From the NCBI RefSeq assembly GCF_037126465.1, contig NW_026999403.1, positions 248,001-312,000 on the forward strand: a stretch of DNA of 64,000 nt. Direction: 5' to 3'. Shown in pieces: positions 1-11,562 of this stretch. The stretch is from Ornithodoros turicata (Eukaryota; Arthropoda; Arachnida; Ixodida; Argasidae). The stretch's first letter is position 1, and each line of letters starts with the position of its first letter. The position numbers were made by a program, and so were the translations under genes. The notes under the pieces were generated by a model. The model did not search any database, was not told the DNA's origin, and saw only the letters and a program-made list of their open reading frames with translations.

Positions 1-2667
1 CACTTATCGCGCGCATATGTCTCTTCTCCTCTGTCGTGTTCCGCTGAATTTGCCCCAAGGAAATCGCTGGATCAGGAAACTATTGCCCCCTTGGAGCAAA
101 TGTTTTACCCCTGCTCCGTCAATGTAACATTCGACGATTCCTCTGCCAGTGGAACTGTTTCTGCCTCTTCCTGGAGCAAAACAGTCCCCAGCTCTGCGAA
201 TGGGATGCGCCGTTAGTGATTTTTACGGGGGGTATCGAAGTAGCTTGCCGTTGTTGGCCGCACTCAAGTGGGCATCGTGGGATTTTTACGGTAATTGGTT
301 CCGGTGGAGCAGCGTACCAATGGGCTCTTTCGCTCAGCTGTCCAGCTGGTTCACACGCGAGGGTGAAGGAATAAAAATCAGCCAAGTGATGAGCAGTTGC
401 ACTGTCCTAGCATAGTATACCATGTTAGAAACAGACGATTTCTCATGGACCCTAGCAGCATGATGCGGGTTAATCTAAGGACATCCTGACCCTAAAAATT
501 CGTGGAATAAAAATGGCAGGGTGCTTGAATCCTCGACAAAACGACGTTAGGGAACTAACGCGTAAGTTACATTTTGCAGTTACTTTAACCAAAAGCAGTA
601 AATATAGTTACAACTTACCTTTGTAACTTTGTAAAAGTAACTAGTCACTGCAGAAAGTAACTACAGGGTTAGTTACTAGTTACAAACGTGACACATTTCG
701 ATCGCACCGTAAAAATAGACGACTGGGTTCAGCCAACCCCAAATTTTGCAGATAGGCAGCCATTTGTCTGCAGTCTTGTTAGAATTTTTTGTAATCCTTA
801 TGGTGCTGTAGAAGAAATATTAAAAATTGAGCAAAATATCTCCATGCATTTTTGTATTTTCTAATGCCCATCTCACTCAGAAGCTGCCGTTTCCTCTTCT
901 GCGCTTCTTTTTCATTTCACCACACACAGGTGGCACCTAGATACGGAATAACGTCAGAATGGGCATGTCACAACGTTATAGGAAGCGCTGCTTGTGAAGT
1001 GATGTGGATGTGAAGCAGACACAAGAGAAAATGGTGGTGTACGTTTGTGTGGGATAGGCCCTTGAAAATGCATGGGGCGAGATTTTGCTCGATTTTTAAT
1101 TTTCTTTCCACACGACCATAGCGCTTACGAAAAAATTCCAATAAAACTTCAGAAAAATGGCTATGGGTCTGCAAAATATGTGATGGGTGAAACCCCGTAT
1201 TCTATTTTTACAATGCGATCGAAATGTAACACTTGCTAGACTAGCCCTGTAGATAAAGTTATCAAGCTACTTGAAATGTAGTTACTACCCAAGACTGTTG
1301 TTTGCGGTTGTTATGGGAAAATTTATTATGTATGTAATACACAACTTGTACACAACACAAACCGATGGCACTAGGAGCTTTAGAGGCTCTCATGACTATG
1401 TACAACGCATGAAAAAACACAGGCACTATACAGGATAAACTATATGTACACTATATACATCTAAAATTCATTGGCAAATACAGGCCTGGACTACACGCTA
1501 TACCATATGTATACCGTACGCCTGAAAGTATGAACAAGGAAAATAATTACACGATGTACGCTATGTACAATCAATTAAGCTCCCCATCCTGTCCACAAAC
1601 TGAGGTGCGCCTCCATAGCCTATTGAACAGATCACGCCCGAGCACGAGTAGCTCCCACTGCAGGGAGTTCATGAGACGCAAGCGTCACACAAACAACAAC
1701 TGCACGAGATTCCAACGTTGTGCAACTACCTTACAACGCGCTGTCCACAATATGTCGGCGCCAAAAGCAGCCACAAGAACACTTGACAGTGGGAGACGGA
1801 CGGACGGACACAGGACAAACGACGTTTTGTGTGATGGCGAACAAGACCCCAGAAGATCCTTGACCGTATGACACTCGTAGAGCACTTAGTTGTTTGTCTC
1901 GGCATGACCACAATAGGGACAACTGTTTGTCGACACAAGGTTCCACGAGAAAGGATGGTCGCATGTGGGCAGGACATCCTAAGGCAAAACACCACATCAC
2001 ATCACACAGAGGTCCAGGGGCTACGGCAGTGCGTGTTGTACCTGAGAAACACTTTCAATATTATCGTGTGCTCCGCGAAAACTGACAAGGACGCGTTGCT
2101 AGGACAAGATGTGTACCAAATTCACAACAGCATTCAACTGTCTTCAACCACAGGCATGACGAAGTTGATGATGATGAGTCACCTCACAGTGGGCACCAAA
2201 GTCCCGCGGTGTCACAAAAAAAAAAGTTTAGATGTGTGTTTCGGGCAGAGCGTTGATGGGGTGGATTTGGCCGTGGCCCAAGCAATTTTTACATAGTGAG
2301 AGGGCGAGAGTCCCGCCGATTTAGTGACACTGAAAGTGTGGTTCTAAAAAGGTGGTAGTGCGAACAATGGAAAAGAGTGTGCACTAGATCTTCCAGACCG
2401 CAGAGTCAAACTGTCGTAAGCAGTAACACCACTCAGCCGTAAAAGCCACGTTGAGTCTCATCCGCAGCATTAATGCAGCGTCTTGACGAGAGTTGTTTCG
2501 TGGCATCCGGAAAGGGAGCGTAGGATCAACTCTGGCAAAGCGTAGATTGGGGGGAGAATGTCAGTTGTCCATTGGCGGATAGTCAAGGTGCCACTAGTCG
2601 TCGAAGGACGGAACTACGGTGTCCTCTCAGCAGTGCAGTACTCGTCCGCCTCTATTTTTTTTAAAAT
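1..2667. other. Repeat-rich flank, no gene recognised
   Basis: I see no coding region here that I can support. The open frames are short, lack family motifs and have no convincing splice borders. Around 545-690 and 1237-1290 there are blocks rich in GTTACTT/AAGTAAC words, resembling the degenerate ends of the hAT-like elements seen elsewhere in the window (for example 43892-44643). The rest is unassigned. Confidence 0.5.
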
Positions 2668-2890
2668 ACAACATTAGCGCCGCAAAGTGGGGGACGGGGG
2701 TTTGTATGCGTCCTGGGCCAACTTCAGGGGGAACTGTGCAGACATTCGTCTGGAAAGTCTTCGGAAAACCAGGGGAAAACCTCAGACCACACGGCTGGTG
2801 GTACGAGTCGAACCCACCACCTTCGAGTCTTCAGCAGGACCTTGGCTACCACCAACAAGCGGGACGCCTCAACCCTGTCGGCCATGCCGC
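2668..2890 (-). repeat. tRNA-derived SINE, copy 1
   Basis: Read on the - strand, it starts with a tRNA-like box A (TGGCCGACAGGG) near 2888. A box B (GGTTCGACTCG) follows, then a body with the words CTGAGGTTTTCC, CCGAAGACTTTCCAGACGA and GGCCCAGGACGCATA, ending near GCGGCGCTAA. The same body occurs at 27190-27478, 31080-31335 and, in + orientation, 41794-42055. The head resembles a Ser/Leu-type tRNA. It resembles tRNA-derived SINEs reported from ticks such as Ruka, but no alignment was possible. Confidence 0.75.
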
Positions 2891-4070
2891 TGGTCATCCG
2901 CCTCTGAGACACTGTCAGCCTCTTCATTCCGCACCACACCACAAAGGGCTGGCACCCACTGGAGAGCTTGCCTGTGTCCTGCTTCATACGCGTGCTGGTA
3001 ATCCAATGACACGCCCATCACCAGGGTGCTGACGAGCCTCGTATGCCTGTGTTCTCAATAGATTGCAGTGCAGATTTTGAGTCGGTGGACACTGTCCATT
3101 CTCTCTGGCTAAAACCAACGATGCATTGCAGAAAGAACAGAATGACATAGAGTTCTGTAGCTGTTGATGAGGTTAGATGCGAAAGGTGTCGTCCTTGCAC
3201 TATGCCTCGAGGTAGTCACCATTCCCGTTTTATGGTGAGATCTGTTGCAGAAACCACTTATGCAATATATTGATTATTGATGCACTATGATGCTGATTTC
3301 AAAAAGTTTTTTTTTTTCAAAGACACGAGCAGGACGAAAGAAGCAATGCTGAGAATTGCCAGTGTTGCTTTCAGACACTGCTTGCTTCACAGAGACGGCA
3401 AATGTTACAGACATACTGCAGCCTTTGTGGTGATTTTGTGCCGGAAGCGCACTTCACAATATAGTCCGGCTTCAGATGTGTTCTTCCAGGCCATGCATGC
3501 GTCCTCACGCTGAACAAAAGAAAACTGAAATTACGAGCCTCCAATGTAGCAGTGAAATACAAATGCAGCTGCATTACCATTTTGGCATTTACACAAGAAG
3601 GCTGGCATGTTGCGGTACATAGCTGGTGTCTGCTGGATTGTCAATGTCATCAATACTGCTCTATGTCACATCCACAAGTGGTGTACAGCAACATAATGGT
3701 CCCATATTAGATGCCCAAATGCTGTGATGAACCCAGATTCTCAGAAATCTTCACCTGTTTGAGTCGATGATGTTCGTAAAGGTACAACGTTATGATTTGC
3801 TTGTGTGCCTAGAAGTTGAGAAATGTATCAGCTGTATGTTGCCATTATAGTGCCACGTTGTTACGTACCGGCTCTCCTTGTTTGCGGAACTGTTGTTTGG
3901 GTCCACTTCGACTGTTTTCGCAGAGAGCACTGCATCCCTTTTTCTTGAGCCGAAGGTACGCCGGCTCCACACTTCATGCCCTGCGGGTCGTTTGTCGTTG
4001 TTTCATTTCAAACTTCGTGAAACAACGATAACAAGAGAACAGCATACCAGCACGACAACGATAATATATA

Positions 4071-4335
4071 GCGGAAATTGCACTTACGCGCGAGCCGTGG
4101 CCTGTGACAGGATTCTCGAGCCTGGTGGCAGGATGCGAAACCAGCGGGACAAACCATTTTGTAGTGGTGGGCGTGTACACGCAGAGTACCGACTCTGGGT
4201 TCACTCCGGAGCACGTGTACACCATCCCCTGCAAACACATAATGGGTTATTCGACCGGTTTCGTATCTCACCACCGGGCTCGAGAATCCTGTCGCGGACC
4301 ACAGCTCGCGAGTTGCACGTAAGCGTGATTTCTGC
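4071..4335. repeat. Imperfect foldback element
   Basis: Two arms of about 100 bases are imperfect inverted copies of each other. The left arm contains GACAGGATTCTCGAGCCTGG and the right arm contains its near reverse complement CCGGGCTCGAGAATCCTGTC. The ends also match (GCGGAAATTGCACTTACG against CGTAAGCGTGATTTCTGC). No coding content was seen. It is probably an old non-autonomous element. Confidence 0.65.
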
Positions 4336-5130
4336 TGTCTGTATTGCATTGCAAAGATCATCCTGCTTGCCCGTTGTTGCTATTGTGTGATGCAGGGCAA
4401 AATGCTTGTCGAGATAATTAGGGGACTATCGCATTTGTTGCGGTTGATTCCGAAACTACAGTGCCACTTTAACTCAACAATAATGCCAAAAATCTGACGT
4501 GAATTAGTGGAGTTGTTTCTGATCTAATGATCTAAATCTAATCTAACAATCTAATCTAATCTGATCAATCTGATGTAATGCATGGCAAGAGCAGACGACG
4601 GATGTGGAGAGCATTCCGGAATTCCCTCCGTATACGACTCTGCATTTAGTTACACTTGTTCACTTGGTTTCGGTGTCGTCTGCAACGCCGCGTTCGACCG
4701 TTTCGCCACCTGGCGGAAAGGAGCTGAAACACAGGTACAGCCGGTTAGGCAGCGGCGATTTTCTAATTTACACAATTTATCCGCAGAGAAACGGATCAAC
4801 TGACAGTATCGACATAAAATTGTAGGCATAATATGTCCTCTAACATCTACCTTTGCTTTCCGACACTGTTCTTATTTGTTTTATCCAATGATCAGTGGTT
4901 TTATCTTCGTTACAAACCCCGAAGTTTATCTTGGGGAACGCTGTATACTGCGATGTGAACGCAAAGCAGACGACCTCGCAGACGATCGCCTGCGCTGTGC
5001 TCGAATTAGTACAAGTCTGTAAAACTCGCGTATTTAATATGTAACCTGTTTTTGGAAGAGAAATTTGGCCAAGTTGAAGGTTGAAGAGGTATATCCCCAG
5101 TGTATGTATCATTGCAGGCGAGATACGTAC
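4336..5130. other. Presumed 3' flank or intron of the THAP gene
   Basis: This contains a short degenerate repeat of the word ATCTAATCTA near 4523-4575. It would be intron of the THAP gene, which is transcribed leftwards, if the donor at 5130/5129 is used. No further THAP-gene exon was recognised between here and position 1. Confidence 0.35.
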
Positions 5131-5433
5131 CACATTTTCTGGCGCGGCGTGCTGACCAGGCAGGTTCAAGGACGGCTTTACTCCTGCTCTCAGTCTAGGT
5201 TTGAATTTCCCGACTCCCGAGGCTTCAGCAAGTGACATGTTGAGTTCGTAGTCGTCCGAACGAAAGTGTAAACCACAGACGGCGATTTCAGTTCTCGGCA
5301 GGACTTCATCACGTCCTATCAGTTCTAGCCATGCAGTCCGTGCTGGTTCTTTCCACGGGACCGTATGCCGACGATATCCGTGGGCATTCCGTCCACTGTT
5401 CATGCACCCGCGAACACCACATACCGACGGCAT
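5131..5433 (-). CDS. THAP-type zinc finger protein, first coding exon (partial gene)
   Basis: The - strand frame opens with MPSVCGVRGC at 5433 and encodes about 101 residues before a splice donor reading AATGTG|GTACGT (last exon base 5131). Residues 1-85 form a THAP domain: Cys5 and Cys10, then CGLHF supplying the later C-x2-H pair, conserved Trp and Pro between them (VPWKEP, AWLEL), and a GVKPSLNLP box that closes the domain like the AVPTIF box. THAP domains bind DNA through a C2CH zinc site; they occur in cellular regulators and in P-element-type transposases. The open frame runs on to 4840, but the sequence past the donor looks non-coding. Only this exon is visible, so it could be a host THAP regulator or a transposon- or retrogene-derived piece. 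The domain call is firm; the gene identity is open. Confidence 0.8.
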
Positions 5434-6916
5434 TGCAACGGAAAGTACAGCCTGTACGAATAGTGAACTATCCTGTTGTCACATAGCACATAACATCACG
5501 TCACATACAGGGTTTTGCACCACAGCACAGCGCCTGCCTTCGTATAGGAGTTTAATGTAGCCCATAGTCCATAGTGTAGCCGGCTCAAGCACTCGCTCGT
5601 CTTGCTTCCGACATTTAATAGTCTTTTTGCCGGCTATCAGCCTACCCCACGTGACTCGTTTGACGCCCTCTACCATGCCTCTACTCTTCCCTCGCTTCCG
5701 TGCGGACTGCGGAGACGATGCAGCAGCTCTAGGAAATTTTGTGGTGTGGGTGTTGCATTGGAAACCACACCCGCGTACTTACTATACGTCCTCGTTTGAC
5801 TGCTAGGTGAAAATTTGCGAAATGCATGACATGCAGACCAATGTGTCCTCGTTCGGGGATTGAGAGGCACTTGAACTCTTATGCTGACTTCTTTCATGTC
5901 CGAACCGTTTTGTTGTGAACCGCGGTTACCACTAGTATTTTGTCCGGTTCTGCTCCGGTTCGGGTTGAACAGTGTCACGAAAATTGCGGTTCGGGTTCGG
6001 TTCGACGCCCTGATATATATATATATAAATACAAAATAAACGAGACGTGGAAAATACAGAAAGGAGTATTAAGAGTAAAAAAAGGGGGGTATTTATTACT
6101 AGCAACGTCTTACCACTGACTGCCTGGGGTAACTAGGGTAACTGCAACATTCAACCGCATACGGTGAAGAAGAGACTGTCACGGAAGGCGACGAGGAAAC
6201 GCGTCGAGCAGAGAGTAGGGTGTCATGTCATGCTGTGATCTCATCGTCTGCAGAGATACCACGGACAAGGGCCTTTGGGCAAGATGATAGAGTGGGCTGA
6301 AGGTATCTGATGTCCCCGTAGGACAGCCTGGTAAGCCTCTTCATTGGTACGGAAGTCGTGGGTGCTGTCAGTCGTTTCGGTCTTTTATAGCCGAGGCCAA
6401 CGGCTCGCTTTCTGTTGTTTGGAGGCGTTGAACCTAAATAATGTAGCCGGCATGGTTTCCCAAGAAACGAATAAGGAGGATCTCTCAAAAACCTCCCAGT
6501 GCTCGTCATATAGAAGGAAGAACACCACCTCACATGCACAAAGCAGGGCCACTCCCCTGAGATATCAAGTACAAAAAGACTTTTCCGAAGTGACCTCCCC
6601 AGGGAATTTGAATTTCCATTGCTTTCAGGATTACGCTATGGATTCATCGGACAGAATATATACTGATAACCTTCCCAGCGTCTCATACTAGTATTTTAAA
6701 AACGCAAAGAAAAACACTAATTTCGCTGCCCCAAATTTTCACGAAGTGAAGTCTTGGCTAAAATCTGTGGCTGGGATTAGTCCAATATTACCCTTACAGC
6801 ATTTCGTAAGAAAAGCATTGATACGCATTATTTTTATACGCTTTTGCGCTTGTCAGGCACGCGAAATTTTCGCTAATATCAGTCTGGTTCGCAACTATTA
6901 AATATGTTTTTTGAAG
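5434..6916. other. Upstream flank of the THAP exon
   Basis: This would hold the promoter and 5' region of the - strand THAP gene. I see a short (TA)n tract near 6011-6027 and no recognisable coding sequence. The TATA-like words are not distinctive enough to call a promoter. Confidence 0.35.
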
Positions 6917-7098
6917 TACAGTAATACTCCTCTACAACGAAACTCAGGGGACAGCAAAAAAAAAATCGCAGTAAAGGTATTTTCGTTAAAAAGGATGTCT
7001 ATTATTGGACCTATAGGCTCCAGCGGGACCGCAAAAAAAAATTTGCTGTAGTGGTATTTTCGTTAAAAAGGTGTTCGCTATAAAGGAGTTTGACTGTA
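6917..7098. mobile_element. MITE family A, copy 1 (182 bp)
   Basis: It begins TACAGTAATACTCC and ends GGAGTTTGACTGTA, so the ends are inverted repeats with a TA at each border. Inside are the paired phrases ATTTTCGTTAAAAAGG and CCAGCGGGACCGC that recur in the copies at 29238, 33697 and 36646. There is no coding capacity. The TA borders suggest mobilisation by a Tc1/mariner-type transposase, which is an inference. Confidence 0.85.
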
Positions 7099-7200
7099 CA
7101 AGAAGACACACATGCTCCACTTTTACCGACATAACCCACTACCACGTGAGTCCTACAATCGACAACAGAGAGAGGGCGCAGACAAGCTGGTTCATGATGA

Positions 7201-7371
7201 CAAGGATGCAACCCGAGGCAGGGAAATAAACAACAGACAACAATTTCCTCAGACACAGCAACAAAATTTAATTGTTGTGTATATAGTGACGGTTTTGCTA
7301 TTAAATTTTGTTGCTGTGTCTGAAGAAATTGTTGTCTGTTGTTTATTTCCCTGCCTCGGGTTGCATCCTTG
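7201..7371. repeat. Long hairpin: 71-bp arms, 29-base loop
   Basis: The left arm 7201-7271 and the right arm 7301-7371 are reverse complements at 70 of 71 positions; the one mismatch is CCTC against CTTC. The loop is 7272-7300. The arms begin CAAGGATGCAACCCGAGG. Such a fold could arise from a recent inverted duplication and, if transcribed, would make a near-perfect double-stranded RNA. No protein is encoded convincingly. Confidence 0.9.
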
Positions 7372-7611
7372 AGTCCTACAATGCGTCTACGCTTGTGTCG
7401 AAATATTAGTAGGTAGTAGTGGTAGGTGAGTAAACCTCGTTATTTTGTTATGTTAAGTCGGAGTTCTCTACTTTTTTGTCCAGTTATGTCGTCTCCCGGC
7501 TTCTGGACTATTTTTGCACTGTGGTGCCACTCGTGATCACAGTTGTCCGAATGTCTCTTCTTCTTATTATTATTATTATATGCGTGTGCACATGTATGAA
7601 TTATTTTACTA

Positions 7612-8818
7612 TTAAAAGGACCATGAAATTATTTTCGTGAATTCCGAGTACCCTGCAGGAAACCGTTCTCATGATCCCTCACTATCGTACACACATCGAC
7701 TTTTAACCGTATTATAACAAGGGCGCAGTAATCAGACAAAAATAGCAGGGCGTGACCGCTGGATATATGCCATATATGCCTTCTAAGCGGGTTTACGTCA
7801 TCGTCATCCAATCCTCTCAGCCAACTGTGAACGACGAGGAGGACACACCCCGCGGGACCATCTGGGTGCATGGTTTCAGTTTGCACAACAACGACATCGT
7901 ATACCTGCCGTCGAAATCACTCGAAATATATGGCGAAAGGCAAATTGTCGGCGATGGAGGAAGAGATTATGCGACACACACAGCGTCTATATGGATCGTT
8001 CGGTACTCAGCAGCTCGTAAAATGTCACCGACGGAGGTATGTTCTGACGAAGAAGACGTTGAGAGAGGAAAACAGAGGAAAACGTGCTCCGGTAACCATG
8101 CTGACAGTACTGACCACGGATCGCGCATAGGGTTCTCCAAAGCGTGGTCACCGGCCGCCATATTGGTGGGACCAACGCATTCTGTCGTCTGCATTTAGTT
8201 CAAGCGGGGCTGCCCGTATTTTTTTTTAAATTTTCGTTAAACTAAAGGGCATCTCATGCCAGTTTAAACCGCAATAAATACTCCAAATCAAATCGCTTCT
8301 TATTGTTTCCTATGGAAGCAGCTGGCAGCAGTGGGCCCTCCAACATGGCGGCCCGAATGCAGGCCTCTCCCCCACGAGCCCCTCTCCCGGGCGCGATCCA
8401 GCCTTTATACATGGTACTGACAGTCAACGGTTATATTACATTTCTCGTAGGTCCTGTCATCCTGTAGGATCTTCTTGTCATCTTGTAGGATCCTGTGTCA
8501 ACGGTCGGATACAATCTTGTCTCCAGGTCAAATTAAAACATATATCATGGCGAAGTATGCAAGCTTGTTTGCAAATTTTGCAGTTCGCTCGCAAAAGCTC
8601 GTACACGGATCGGCAACATGTTCTGTGTATGATGTCACGGCCAGTTCGTCTCGGAGGCGTGCCGTAGCAGCTGCCGTTCGCGCCCATGGTTAATATAGAA
8701 TATCTTCGCTATTTCAACCATTTTCAACTTCATATTTCACAGAGTGAATGCCTTAGTACAGGGGAACAAATTAAAAATGATCGTGGGCTGGTCAAATATC
8801 CTTTCATGGTCCCTTTAA
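7612..8818. mobile_element. TTAA-flanked piggyBac-like non-autonomous element (1.2 kb)
   Basis: The borders read TTAA-AAGGACCATGAAA on the left and TTTCATGGTCCCT-TTAA on the right, giving inverted ends directly flanked by TTAA. TTAA duplication is the hallmark of the piggyBac superfamily. The element at 24015-24638 has nearly the same ends (AGGGACTATGAAA). No transposase frame was recognised inside, so it is presumably moved in trans. Confidence 0.7.
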
Positions 8819-9310
8819 GGGGCTCCAGTCATGCGCGTGGTTGAAAACATGACACCAGTCATGCCTCCCAGCTACAACAAAGTGTATTCTCCCACGACAA
8901 ACATTTTTCTATGACATTGTGCTACCAATAAACGCGACGCAACTTGCGAACAGAACAAGCACGTAAAAAAACTCTGTCATCATTTGTCCGTCTGGAATGT
9001 TCGGACGGCGAGCAAAATGCTGTATTATCGACAGTCTTGGTTTCATGAAAGGACTTGGATTCAGGATGAAAGGACTTGGTTGGGACAGGTATCTATCTGT
9101 TAAAGGCAAATAACATTCCGATAGAGAGCCTGGAGGTTTGTTGATGTGTTGTCTTCTTGATAAGCCAAGATTCCAGTTGTTTTCGTACTCCCAACTATCT
9201 TCATGAGCTAATTGAGAGTCTTAGTAGTAAAAGATAGCGTTGGTAGTTCTTCGCATGCCCATAACAGATAGAGAGCTTCGCGCAGTGCGCAGAACCGCCA
9301 ACGCTATCAC
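8819..9310. other. Spacer without recognised features
   Basis: Nothing supportable was seen. The phrase GAAAGGACTTGG occurs twice close together near 9046-9079, a small local duplication. Confidence 0.4.
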
Positions 9311-9776
9311 TAGAGTTCTGCGTTTTCGGTTTTTATTTTTTGGCGGATTCGGCGTATGTTTTTCGGTGTTTATTAATTTCAACGAAATCGGCGTTTTTCT
9401 ATGTTTTTCCTGGCGTCTACATGGTTTACCCGGCGGTTATCGGTGAATATCAATCACAATGTAATTTCCGCACGACGCTATCATTCAACGATTGTATCTC
9501 ATTACGGCCGATGTCTCAATACGGCCAAATGTCTGCTGTGGCGTTTTACGACTAACGAAAAAGTATACGGACATTTTTCACAGCCACCGTATTTCTGTAT
9601 GGTTTTCTGATCTGCATCAATAATTTGCTGGGCCATGTGCAGCAATTTATCTCTGTCATCGCTCTTGGAATGTACCTCTGTATTCTGCGTTTCTCGATTA
9701 CAACCGAATGAGGGAAAATTTAACCGGCGTATCTTTATCGGTGTTTTTCGATAAAAACCGGAAACGCGGAACCCTA
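9311..9776. mobile_element. hAT-like MITE (466 bp) with near-perfect 8-bp duplication
   Basis: The left end is TAGAGTTCTGCGTTTTCGG and the right end is CCGGAAACGCGGAACCCTA, imperfect inverted repeats. The flanks GCTATCAC (9303-9310) and GCTATCGC (9777-9784) match at 7 of 8 bases. TIRs starting TAG/CAG with 8-bp duplications are typical of the hAT superfamily. No coding sequence was seen. Confidence 0.7.
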
Positions 9777-10320
9777 GCTATCGCTTACGTATACGCGAAG
9801 GCGGCTGCGTACGACGCACTAAAGTTAACTAATATGGCCGGTTTGTCAAAGCTGACGTTATGACGTTTACCTTTAACACGTACTTATGCCATATATGTAA
9901 GCCATTTCATCATGATGATGAAAGTTGGACTGGTTCGGAAACGTCGAGTATGTCATCGTTTTCTTGTTGCAGTGCCGGCCTTTGGACAGTTTTTAAAAGT
10001 CAGCAATGTAACGTTACCTTCGATTAAGTCATTTATTACATCATAAATAACATCACATTCAACTTTGTAGAGGTAATTTATATCGCAGTTCGACTCATCT
10101 TCGCTTCTGATTGTTCCGCCTTACGATAGTCCTCGCCCTTTCGGCTTTCCTCCTTGTGGTTAGATGGACCTTCAAGTCCTTGTGGCTCTTTGGTGTTTTC
10201 ATTCTGTGGCTTAATTTGAGTTTCTAAGTGAGTTCCTAAGTTTCTTTTTTCTAAGTGTGTTTCCACGTAAAAAAACAGCTGCTTTTCTCTTTTTTGTTGT
10301 TGTGCAGTACAGCGCGTGCA
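9777..10320. other. Spacer without recognised features
   Basis: I see no gene. Around 10155-10265 the words AAGTCCTTGTGG and CTAAGTG(A/T)GTT recur loosely, but they form no clean array. Confidence 0.4.
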
Positions 10321-10997
10321 TAGAGGTCTTTGTTTTCGGGTTAAACCCGATTTTTCCCGATAGTTCCCCCCGAACAGGCTTTTAAGAATTCGGGTACAAC
10401 CCGATATCTACCCGAAATCCTCGCAGTTCTTCAACTTGTCATTCTGGGTAAACCGTCCGAAAAAGTGAATCGTAATATCAGCAGAGAGAGCTATTTCTGA
10501 CAACTTATTTGTCCTTCTTTTATGGTCCCCTTCCCGCAGGAGTCAAAGACGAGTTTTTGTGCAGCTCGGGATAAGCGTTCGAATATGGCGGTCATTAAAT
10601 GCCCCAATTCCGAACGGAAATACAGTGAACCCTGGTTATTATGACCGTGGTCGTTCCTGAAAATTTTGGTCATAATGCGGAATTGTCATATTAACGGGGG
10701 GGAATTTGCAGAGGTTACACTGCATTGTCCCCCAGGAGTATGGTCGTAAAGCGCGTATGTCAGATTATCGGGGGTCATATTAACGAGGGTTCACTGTATA
10801 CATAAAGGTTCTCGTTTCTCGTCACAGTGTCACAGCATAGTGGCTCGTTTCATATGCCTTTCGTTTCACCAGAAAATTCCCCGATGACATGTTAAACAGT
10901 AGATCATAGCGCCCGATTTCTCGTGTGCAAATACCACCCGATTTTTTCCTCCCGAATTTGAAAAAATCATAAAACCCGAAAACAATAAAGAACCCTA
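10321..10997. mobile_element. CCCGAAT-rich element carrying a nested MITE
   Basis: The outer ends are inverted: TAGAGGTCTTTGTTTTCGGG on the left, and CCCGAAAACAATAAAGAACC followed by CTA on the right. Sub-terminal regions repeat words like ACCCGATTTTTCC, the same vocabulary as the element at 12916-13267. The middle is occupied by an unrelated MITE (10621-10798), so the original element was about 500 bp. Confidence 0.6.
10621..10798. mobile_element. MITE with TACAGTGAACCCT ends, nested
   Basis: It starts TACAGTGAACCCTGGTTAT and ends ATTAACGAGGGTTCACTGTA, which are inverted repeats. TA borders and the TATTATGACC/GGTCATATTAACG palindromic vocabulary make it a small Tc1/mariner-style MITE of 178 bp. 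It lies inside the 10321-10997 element and is therefore younger than it. Confidence 0.8.
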
Positions 10998-11285
10998 CGC
11001 GGGTGCAACACGTAATCGTGGGCGTACCGAGAAAAGGGGGAGGGGGGGGGGGGTTGCTTTCGCCTGGATCTCCAAGATCACCAGCGGAAACTGCACGTAC
11101 TTTAGCAGAAGTTTCAGTTATCCTTATTCTACCGTCAATAGTGTCTATTGGGTGCACGCTTTTCCTTCCCCCCTTGAAGCTCTTTGCCCTCCCCTGTAAA
11201 AAAAAAAAATACTGGGAACGCTCATGCTCCGGTAACTACGAAAGTAACTCTTGTCCGAGGCGTTTGTGACATGGTCAGGCTACAA

Positions 11286-11470
11286 TGAAAGATGAAAGTC
11301 ACTGAAAAGGTTAGCCAGCTGTAGGGATCGAACCCACATCCTCTGACCCCGAAAGTCGCTGGAGAGGCGTGTTAGCTTAGCTCAATTGGTAGAGCCCTGG
11401 ACCGGTAATCCAGAGGATGTGGGTTCGATCCCTACAGCTGGCTAACCTTTTCAGTGACTTTCATCTTTCA
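11286..11470. repeat. Perfect 60-bp inverted repeat around a tRNA-like sequence
   Basis: The arms 11286-11345 and 11411-11470 are identical in inverted orientation over all 60 bases, starting TGAAAGATGAAAGTCACTG. Each arm contains the T-arm/box B half (GGGTTCGATCC) of a tRNA-like sequence, but only the right copy has the whole cloverleaf. This looks like two SINE heads joined head to head, or a fold-back duplication during insertion. Confidence 0.85.
11371..11442 (+). repeat. tRNA-Thr(GGT)-like SINE head
   Basis: The 72 bases fold as a full cloverleaf. The acceptor GTTAGCT pairs with AGCTGGC (two GU pairs), the D stem is GCTC/GAGC, the anticodon stem is CTGGA/TCCAG and the T stem is GTGGG/CCTAC with loop TTCGATC. 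The loop CCGGTAA would place anticodon GGT (Thr). Position 33 is C instead of the near-universal U, and a related copy sits at 37148-37220 with a damaged D arm, followed by the same body (AATTTGAGGCTTTGT, AGCCTCAGAACATCA). I therefore read it as a SINE head, not a working tRNA gene. Confidence 0.65.
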
Positions 11471-11562
11471 TTGTTGATTTCTTAGGCAATTTGAGGCTTT
11501 GTTTGTATCTGTCCCTTCTATGTTGTTCCCAGCCTCAGAACATCAGTTTATCTCTTGTTCAG

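Noticed and set aside
1530..2296. Overlapping open frames between 1530 and 2296 on both strands
   Set aside because: There is no recognisable domain, no coherent splice structure, and several frames are open at once, as happens in random moderate-GC DNA.
3974..4390. Overlapping open frames on both strands around 4000-4390
   Set aside because: Both strands translate to related peptides because the DNA is an inverted repeat; this is not evidence of a gene.
11371..11442. Functional tRNA-Thr gene
   Set aside because: C33 instead of U33, a body shared with another copy, and the foldback context all point to a SINE head.
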